Part shown: in pieces, positions 56,767 through 64,000 of the stretch
Layout: each line of letters starts with the position of its first letter
Numbering within the stretch: the first letter of the stretch is position 1
NCBI GenBank assembly: GCA_025093985.1
Contig: JACAAK010000014.1
Coordinates: forward strand, 1,302,001-1,366,000
Direction of reading: 5' to 3'
Length of the DNA: 64,000 nucleotides
DNA from: Calvatia gigantea
Taxonomy: Eukaryota; Basidiomycota; Agaricomycetes; Agaricales; Lycoperdaceae
Made by a program: the position numbers and the translations under genes
The notes under the pieces: generated by a model
Told to the model about the DNA's origin: nothing
The model's database searches: none
The model's input: the letters and a program-made list of their open reading frames with translations, nothing else

Positions 56767-59409
56767 AGAAGCTCAATGGAGTATATGAGCATAAGTAAGG
56801 AAACATGACTCAGAGTATGAGTTATAAGAAGTAGAACTAGAACTACACATGTTAAACAAATAAAGATAAGTAAAGAGAAGAAATAAAAAAATAAGTCCAA
56901 GGAGAAGGTAATCTACTACAAGGGGAGACAGGAAAAGTGAGTTCATAACACTATCTCTTTGAAGTCTCTATAAGTTTTTACTATCCTGACATTCTCTGAA
57001 CACTTTGTAAATGGTCCTGACATAATTATTAGTAGAGGCAATATAGTATCAAATTTAAATCAAAGACTTGGAGCAGTTGACAACAAAATAAGGCAGCTAC
57101 AAAGGACAGTTTAGTTCTGATATTAGCCTTAGGATACAGTACATACTGGGAACTTAATGTTGCTCAAGGATATTTTCACCTCTGGTGAAATCATGAGGAT
57201 GAGGAGCAGGACCAAGAAGAAGACATGGCAACAAGGTTATTTTGTTAAGTTGGATTTAAGTATAAGACTGGCTTAGTCATCATTTCTGGTTCTCTAAACT
57301 GACAATGTGGCAGTGGCACCTGCAAAATTGCTCTCTAGTGGCCATGTTTGACTCAAAAGCTGGTTTTAACATAAACCAGGATGTGGTGGCCACCTGGAAC
57401 ATGACCTGCATGGGTACAATGTGTCACACACAAGTTACTAACCTGGAAGGGGCTAACATGGACCCTGCATCTGATGAGGGCCTGATACCTAAACGGGCGT
57501 GTAGTAGTCACACTGATGTCACATCTATGTGACCATCACCATACCTCATTGATCATTGATCATTTTCTCGACTCTTGCTCACTCTCAGTCTTAGTTAGGT
57601 CGTCGAGGCCCCAAAACCATTGTCTTCTCCAAGATTTCGTGACTTCCTGACTGGTTGCCATCAGCACTCCCCTTGTGCATGAAGGGTCACTACCGGATCG
57701 GACCGACCTTGGCACAATATTACAGTCGCAGACAGGCAAAATCAAATAATTTTTCCGAAATTATAGTTTTTTATAAAATACCCCTGGAAATGATTCTTCT
57801 CATCGAAGGCTGTCAGAGGAACTCAAAATCATAATATTCTATCGAGCCATTTCTCCGCAAAATGCTAAATAAGGAAATAGGACCAAAAAATTGGCAGAGG
57901 ACCGAAATTTCTATATAAAATTATGAAAATATGTGCAATCAATTCCCTTTGCTAAAGCACAAACAACCCCAGGTTTTCAAACAATTTTAACGAGCCAATG
58001 TCACGTTATTAATTGAACATTGATAATTATTATTAAACCATTTTTATATCACCACCGGCACTATTCCACCAGAAAAAAAGGTAAAGCGCAGTATAGGAGG
58101 GTTTATATGATAATGGTGTGTTTGCCCATGCTTGCTTCAGCATTGGTCTCATTCTTTGTGCAAATCAAGCCATGGCCACTGGGGATGGGGCCGATCGGCC
58201 AAGCACCGCCACTTGATACATGTCGGAACTTGAATAAAAATGATGGGATCACGTCATCAGCCGGTGGCAACACCCATTGTCCCTTCTGACTTCGAAAAAT
58301 CTGGCCGGAGGTTGTAACTGATGTGACCACCCGACGGGACCGAGCAGCCGATGGTATCCTTTGGGTTTCGACCATATATGTTGCGAGAATTTTGCGAAAA
58401 AATTTGGCAGTGACCCAAAACTCATGGGAAAATTCCGGAAGTTGTGTATTTCAACGTATTCCATGAATCCAAGTCTATAGCCAAGATTTCATGCAATTTT
58501 ATCGAGCCGATCGTGAGATTGTTGATTTTGCTTGTCCGCGACTGTACACCCCTTGCGTGGGACAGCTTTTGGTTTTCTTTGATGTGATGGCTAAAACCTT
58601 GTTTTTCTAAGGGAAGTGCAACGGGTCATTAACAATCCTCGGCCATCACTTTTTTGCAATTAATTAGGGTTCACAACGAAGTTATCAGAACGTAGGGCTG
58701 TCCACGCTGTCGGACCTTATGTTCATGAGGAAAATGCGTGGAGGCCTGACGTTGTTACTACTGAAATACTGATGTAATATTACAGGTAGTCTCATTCTTG
58801 GGGTAATGTTTGGCTTATACATGTATATAGTCATTCATACAGATAGCCAAAACTAGAGTTTCCAGGAGACCTCCACTGAGCTTTCCTGATCGAAGCTACG
58901 GTGTACAGAGTAAATTGGTTGAGCTCCTATGGGAACAGTGAGACGGACTTGTCACCTATGTCACACAGACCTGGTGCGTCGCAATGTAATAAACCTCATA
59001 ATGCATCAATTTTTTGGCTGGTGTTATGCATTATGGGGGAGTGGACTGTATCTGCAGTGCCATTTATATCAAAATTCATACAATGGGCACCAAAATTATC
59101 CAGTAACACCAGGCGCTGTTGAGTGCAAAAGATCTGTCGTAGGGTCATACTCTGGCAAATGTTTGAGGGGCATGGCGAGCATAATGTGGCAAACAAAAAA
59201 GAGACATGACAAACTCGGAAACGGGGGGACTGTACGCTGCAAACTGAAAGCAAGTGTGAGACAAAACTCGTCGATGGGTCGTACCAGATACTAGAGCAAT
59301 CGTGACATGCATAGTGACTAACGAAGCGTTTAGGAGTGCCGAAACCAACTGCCGAGATACTGGAGAAACCTGAGGAGGCTTAGTCAAGAATGTGGGGACG
59401 CAAGCGAAT
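56767..59409. other. Unassigned region, no gene recognised
   Basis: The left part (to about 57540) is low in CpG and AT-rich, like decayed repeat DNA. A 75-codon frame at 57305-57532 has no recognisable features. From about 57550 the composition is more like host DNA, but no domain or splice structure was found. It may hold a gene too diverged to see by eye. Confidence 0.4.
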
Positions 59410-60658
59410 TTAACGAGACGCACCTCCGAAACAGGCCTGGCGGAGGTGGGAGAAGCTGGTGCTGACTGAGCAAAACGAAGAACAATTCCGAGAGAAACAA
59501 CCCACTGTTCGCAAGATGTCGACAACCTCCTGTGCTGAGGGTCTCTCCTCGGGGGTTCTCCGAGTGCAGGCGTCGAACAAATCTTTGAGTCCGGAATTCG
59601 CAGCGATACTTTCCGGAAGCTTGGGGCCCTCGTGTTTTGCAACAGCGAATATGGCGCCAGTATCCGATTTATCCGAATAGGGTGGTTGTCCGGAAAAGAT
59701 CTGTGGTACCCCACAATGAATTTAGGTTGGGATCAATATACCGGGAAAAGTGAGAAGTGTTTACCTCGAGAAAAGTCATACCAAGGGCGAAGATGTCGAT
59801 CTTTTCCGGCAGAGGGTGAGGAATGGGAGGAAGTGCAATCGTCTCCGGTGCTTTCCAGCGCACAGTGCTTGTAGACTTAGCAGAGGTGAAGTCCGAATTG
59901 TTGAAGTAGGAAGCAATTCCATAATCGGCGATCACAGCCCGGTTGCTATTGTCTAAGAAAACATTTCCCTGACAAACCAGGAAGGTAAGTAGAAGCTTAT
60001 AGGTATCAGCTAATGTCACAAACCCCCCGCAGGTCGTCATGATATACGGCAAAGGAATGCAAGTAAGCAAGGCCAGTAGCGATATCCAAAGCCTAGTAAC
60101 GTGGTGGTTAATTCGGCTTTAGAGCGGCTCACATTACATTACCCAGCGTATCCTTTGCTCTGTAGAGGGGTTGTGTTTTTGGATGTGTTTAATAATGTTT
60201 CCCTTTGGATAGCAATCCATGACAAGTGCAGGCAGGAAACCAAAGTCTTCAGCTATCTCGTAAACCTTGCACACATTCGGATGGTCCAGGTTTCGCCAAG
60301 TCGCATGTTGTTCTCGAAGTTTCTGGATTGAAGTTGAATAAGAAGAGAACAGCTTGCTTTGGAACAAAATAGAGAACCTCCAAGAGATCGAGTCTGATTT
60401 CGGGTTTGTTGGAGTTAACGCCCCGCAATTGTTTAATAACGACCTGAGCGGTGGGGGGGGGACATCTAAGTTGGACTCAGGCTGTGGACCGACACAGACC
60501 CACTGAAATATCCCCATAATGACCTTTGTAAACATCGGAGTGATCACCATAGGCAGAATACGACTCCTCGTCCTTTTGTGCTCGACTTTGGTGGCCACCA
60601 GGATTTCCTATTCCGTTGGATGTGGTGGCCGGGCTGGGCGGACAGGAGGTAGAATGAC
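59410..60658 (-). CDS. Protein kinase with altered HRD motif
   Basis: Traced on the minus strand from 60658 down to the stop at 59412-59410, with five introns of about 50-65 nt. Diagnostic joins: AYGDHSDVYKGHYGDIS to VVIKQLRG (lysine of subdomain II, intron 60444-60503), LLEKLREQHATWRNLDHPNV (helix C region), then VMDCYPKGNIIKHIQKHN, and LAYLHSFAVYHDDLRGGNVF. Then come ADYGIASYF (DFG as DYG), RWKAPETI (APE) and RRTPEERPSAQEVV (subdomain XI). HRD is HDD: the catalytic Asp stays but the Arg is replaced. The Gly-loop is weak (YGDHSDVY). It is probably a Ser/Thr kinase of a fungal expanded group; activity is uncertain. The 5' exon is not resolved. An ATG at 60784 gives a plausible first exon, but its phase does not match. 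Confidence 0.78.
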
Positions 60659-60784
60659 CTAGTGGTAAGCAAGATCCGTTTCGTCGTGTTAAGAGCTGTA
60701 CACTACCCTTGGTTCATCGCTATGGGAGGGGAGCTCAACAAGGCGGCGCGAGGGGAAGTCGTGGCGAAATCGTGCGAACCCCAT

Positions 60785-61390
60785 CAGGCCTAGAGTCTTT
60801 ATCCCTTATTAGCGCACCAGCGTCTTGGTTCCACCTCAATGCCTCCACTGAGGGGCTAGGAGTCTGAGATGGAGATACACGGCCCCAAATTAGGTCGGTA
60901 ACGTACTTGGTGAAGTATAATAATCGCAGAAGGAACAGTACCCACCAACTCCCTCAGCTCCTCCCAGAATCCAGATATATCTAAGAACACCAAAGTAACC
61001 ATACGTGGACAGCTATACCAGGTACTGTATATGCATATGTATTTATTAGATTCCCTCAGCGGTTAATACGTTCAGTAATCTTCCAGGGGAAGGGTACTTT
61101 GACTACGGTTGAGCAATGAGTGACGAACAGGTGTTGCTTCTATTAACACTGGGCGGTGAGCTTTTCCCGAGATGGTCACACAGATCCTATTTGTCTTTAA
61201 TCTTTGGTATTCGTTGCCCGTTCTGCGGAGTCCGGACTCACCGACATAGTGGGACGACGGTAGGTGACAGTAGTGGGGATGTCGATCAAACCGCACAACC
61301 CACAACAGTCACGTGAGAAGACGTGTTATACCTGAGCGTCTGAACTTGAAGATGAGCTCTTGTGAGGCTAGGAAACAACATTCAAAAACG
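60785..61390. promoter_or_regulatory. Divergent region between kinase and SEC13
   Basis: About 600 bp without coding evidence. It must hold the SEC13 promoter and probably the 5' end of the kinase gene. Confidence 0.4.
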
Positions 61391-62606
61391 ATGGCGACTG
61401 CGTCTGACTCTGTCCCAATCGAGACCTCCCATGAGGATATGATCGTATGTTACTTCCATGTCCTGTTTCTCCTTCACTGCTCACTCGTTTCCAGCATGAC
61501 GCCCAATTGGACTACTACGGAAAACGGCTTGCAACCTGTTCTTCCGATCGGACGGTCAAAGTATTCGACGTAGTCGATGGCGAACCCCAACGTTCTTCTG
61601 GAGGTCATACCCTCAAAGGGTCAGCTCTCGTCTTTTTTCATTTCGTACGGTTCCTTACAGTCTTTCAGGCATACAGGTCCCGTGTGGCAGGTTGCGTGGG
61701 CCCATCCAAAATACGGTCATATCCTCGCATCCTGCTCTTATGACGGCAAAGTTCTGATCTGGAAAGAACAAGTCCCTCAAGGTGGCTGGATTAAAATAGG
61801 AGAGCACAGTTTGCATACCGCCTCGGGTGCGTTATTTTTCTCTTCCTTCTTAAAGTCGAGGGCTTCCTAATGAGTTAGTTAATTCTGTTTCTTGGGCACC
61901 ACACGAGCTTGGTGCCATACTCGCCTGCGCGTCATCTGATGGGAAACTCTCCGTTTTGACCTTCAAAAGTCCGTCACATTCCTTCATAACTATACACCCC
62001 ATGTCATTGATCGGCTTGCACCATATAGATGACGGCCAATGGGATGCTGACATCTTTAATGGCCATGCCATTGGATGTAACGCCGTCTCCTGGGCTCCAG
62101 CTGTTCTCCCGGGCTCTCTTATCACCCCTCAGCAATCACCCTCTGCTCCAGGCCAACCTGCGCAAGCTCCATCCGTTAAACGCTTTGCTAGCGCTGGCTG
62201 CGACAACCTTGTCAAGATCTGGGGATATAGGGAAGATTCGCAGTCATGGGTTGAAGAAGAGACGCTCGAGGGACATGTAGATTGGGTCCGCGATGTGGCT
62301 TGGGCTCCGAACATCGGTCTCCCTCGTTCCTATATCGCCACCGCCTCCCAGGACAAGACAGTCCTCATTTGGACTAAGGACTCCCCAACTTCGCCATGGG
62401 TAAAGACTGCCCTCGATCCTTCCTCCAGCCTTGCTTCTGCCGGTGGAGCTCCTCCACCTGCGGGCAAGTTCCCCGATGTTGTTTGGCGCGTCTCTTGGAG
62501 CTTGGCAGGCAATATCCTTGCTGTTAGCTGTGGTGATGGCAAGGTAACGCTATGGAAGGAGAATCTTAAGGGTAATTGGGAGTGTGTTTCTGATGTGAAC
62601 AGCTAA
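61391..62606 (+). CDS. SEC13: COPII coat / nuclear pore WD40 protein SEC13
   Basis: Five exons, 61391-61444, 61495-61619, 61669-61826, 61879-61968 and 62029-62606, close to 334 amino acids (yeast 297). It has WD40 blades in order: [100 protein letters not shown] and [20 protein letters not shown]. This spacing and the [12 protein letters not shown] start are characteristic of Sec13. It pairs with Sec31 in the COPII cage on ER exit sites and is also in the Nup84/Nup107 nuclear-pore subcomplex and SEACAT. The extra length comes from Pro/Ser/Ala-rich loops in blades 4-5. Confidence 0.95.
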
Positions 62607-62950
62607 ACGTGTTCATATTCTCCTTCTATTTCACTCCGATATACCTTTCATTTCAATAGAAGCCAAACCCGACGAACAAGGTCAAGTGTAAGCTTGAACC
62701 AATCTGTCAACTTAAGCAACTCATCACGAAGTCGTGTAATGATCGGACGTGGATGTGAACAATTTCGGGAGAAAGCTGTCTTGGAAGACTCGGTAACGTT
62801 AGTTCAACTACAAGGGTGAATCACTTTGAGAATCGTGATATGCACTCCCGCCCAGTTGGACACCACTGCATTCATTCCTTGAAAAGTTGAAATAACCTGA
62901 CGTCACAAGCTAATATACACCTTCACTTCCGCACCACGCTCGTGTTTCAA
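62607..62950. other. Intergenic region between convergent SEC13 and SHP1
   Basis: 3' untranslated sequence of two convergent genes; nothing else seen. Confidence 0.5.
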
Positions 62951-63918
62951 TTAGACCCATCTTTGAACTATAACACTATTGGCAAGACCCGCGCTCTGTA
63001 TCGTTGCTGAATCATCCTCCAGGGTACGGTTTGGGAAAGTAGTGCCAATGGTATACGCCCGTGCCATGTTCTCGGGCCGGGATCTATAAAATCCATTGAG
63101 TGTTGGTGAATGTTAGTTTCACCGAAGAAGGCCACATACGCATTAATGAAGCTCCTAATGTCACCGACCGTGTGTGTTAAATTCATACGGCACACAATTC
63201 TTGAACAACAAGATTTAGGACTCGCATCCAATTGGACGAAAGTGAACATACCGAGTCCCATCAGCCAATCTTACTTGCACGCTCGTCGTAGGCTCGGTCT
63301 GATCCACTTCAAATCGAGTTGTCACACTTTCTCTCTCCGGTCTTTGGGATGATGATGATGCGGAAGTAGAAGAAGGGACCGGGAATGAACCAGGTATTGG
63401 CAAACTCGCTTGGGCTAATTCAGGTACTGGTGCCCCCAGTCTCTGGCCAGACCCGCGGAATGCCCTTACACCAGGAGGCGGACGGTATAATTCGTTCATC
63501 CTGTGAGCAATACGGAGATCAACGGGCTGCCCTGTCTTGATATTAAGAAGTGACTCCGGGACACGACTGGGAGTAATGAAGAATCAGGGATTGTGACACT
63601 GTAAAAGTTGGGGCGTAAACGCACCCGGCATGAAAGTCGGCCAGGACGGGGGAGTCGTAACCCAGGAGTTCGCCATCTTCTATCTGGAAACCATCTTGCC
63701 AGAACGTGACCATGCGGACTACGACTTCTGTGCGGCAGGTGTTCAAGAGAGTGAGGGGGTGGACAGATAATTTCATTTACCTTCTTCCTCAGCTGGAGCA
63801 TTTGGGTCTGCTACGAAGGTGGATGGAAGCTCGTCGCTACCAAGAGTATGTCCTCCGCCAGAGAAAACGCGGAATCCACCGGTGCTTGTTGGTTCTGGAG
63901 GAGCCCGCCCACCTCTAA
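62951..63918 (-). CDS. SHP1: Cdc48/p97 cofactor SHP1/p47, 5' end outside window
   Basis: The model reads right to left. [20 protein letters not shown] and [20 protein letters not shown] come first, then the SEP domain [20 protein letters not shown]. Next is [20 protein letters not shown], a Pro/Ser-rich linker (63499-63300), and the UBX domain ([74 protein letters not shown]) ending at stop 62951. Introns of about 50-60 nt are easily read between these blocks. The SEP-UBX order identifies Shp1/p47, which links Cdc48/p97 to ubiquitylated cargo, membrane fusion and ERAD. An intron acceptor lies just right of 63918, and upstream exons including any UBA domain are missing or fall past the edge. 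Confidence 0.92.
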
Positions 63919-64000
63919 CCGTAAGTAAGTTGTCAGACAAACGGTATCATGTAAAGTCCTGCCACGTACTCTGCGGCACGTCGAAGAATATCTCTTACAA

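Overview
The window looks like a gene-plus-repeat segment of a basidiomycete (Agaricomycete) fungal chromosome. The reasons are protein genes split by many GT-AG introns of about 45-80 nt, a FunK1-type protein kinase, tandem DUF6533 membrane proteins, F-box proteins with degenerate leucine-rich tails, a SulP-STAS-cNMP transporter, and fungal chromovirus and Copia retroelements. Gene models below were assembled by reading the translations by eye and joining GT-AG junctions; where I give exon limits, the frame closes.

Positions 1-18,300 are a repeat-rich, AT-rich block with no host gene I can support. It holds a degenerate ~50-bp tandem array (405-1070), a 3'-type LTR (1786-2331), an old CpG-depleted Gypsy relic on the minus strand (2332-6505) carrying solo LTRs, and a near-complete chromodomain Gypsy element (6506-16034, target duplication CCAAA). 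That element has two later solo-LTR insertions and an unusual extra 3' reading frame with zinc knuckles. A decayed AT-rich tail follows to 18.3 kb.

Positions 18,296-47,581 are gene-dense. In order: FunK1 kinase (-), ZIP metal transporter (+), LYR-motif protein (-), ribosomal protein eL8 (+), CFIm25/NUDT21 mRNA 3'-end factor (-), SulP-STAS-cNMP transporter (+), TVP38-like Golgi membrane protein (+), two tandemly duplicated DUF6533 membrane proteins (+,+), an F-box protein (+), a conserved protein of unknown role (+) and a second F-box protein (-). FunK1/ZIP and LYR/eL8 are divergent pairs sharing short promoters.

Positions 47,605-56,684 are a second mobile region. Two 1,000-bp direct repeats, about 99.5% identical, bracket a Tc1-like transposon (48802-55581). 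A nearly intact Copia retrotransposon (50079-55248) is inserted inside its transposase gene. The stretch 56.7-59.4 kb holds nothing recognisable.

Positions 59,410-64,000 return to housekeeping genes: a protein kinase with an altered HRD motif (-), the COPII/nuclear-pore WD40 protein SEC13 (+), and the 3' part of the Cdc48 cofactor SHP1/p47 (-), which runs off the right edge.

The host genes do not form one pathway. They are a mixture of translation, RNA processing, membrane trafficking, ion transport and proteostasis genes. The most unusual material is in the mobile DNA: the chromovirus 3' ORF, the layered datable insertions, the Tc1 element with doubled inverted ends, and the Copia half-tRNA primer site. 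I did not find a clearly new defence or metabolic system.
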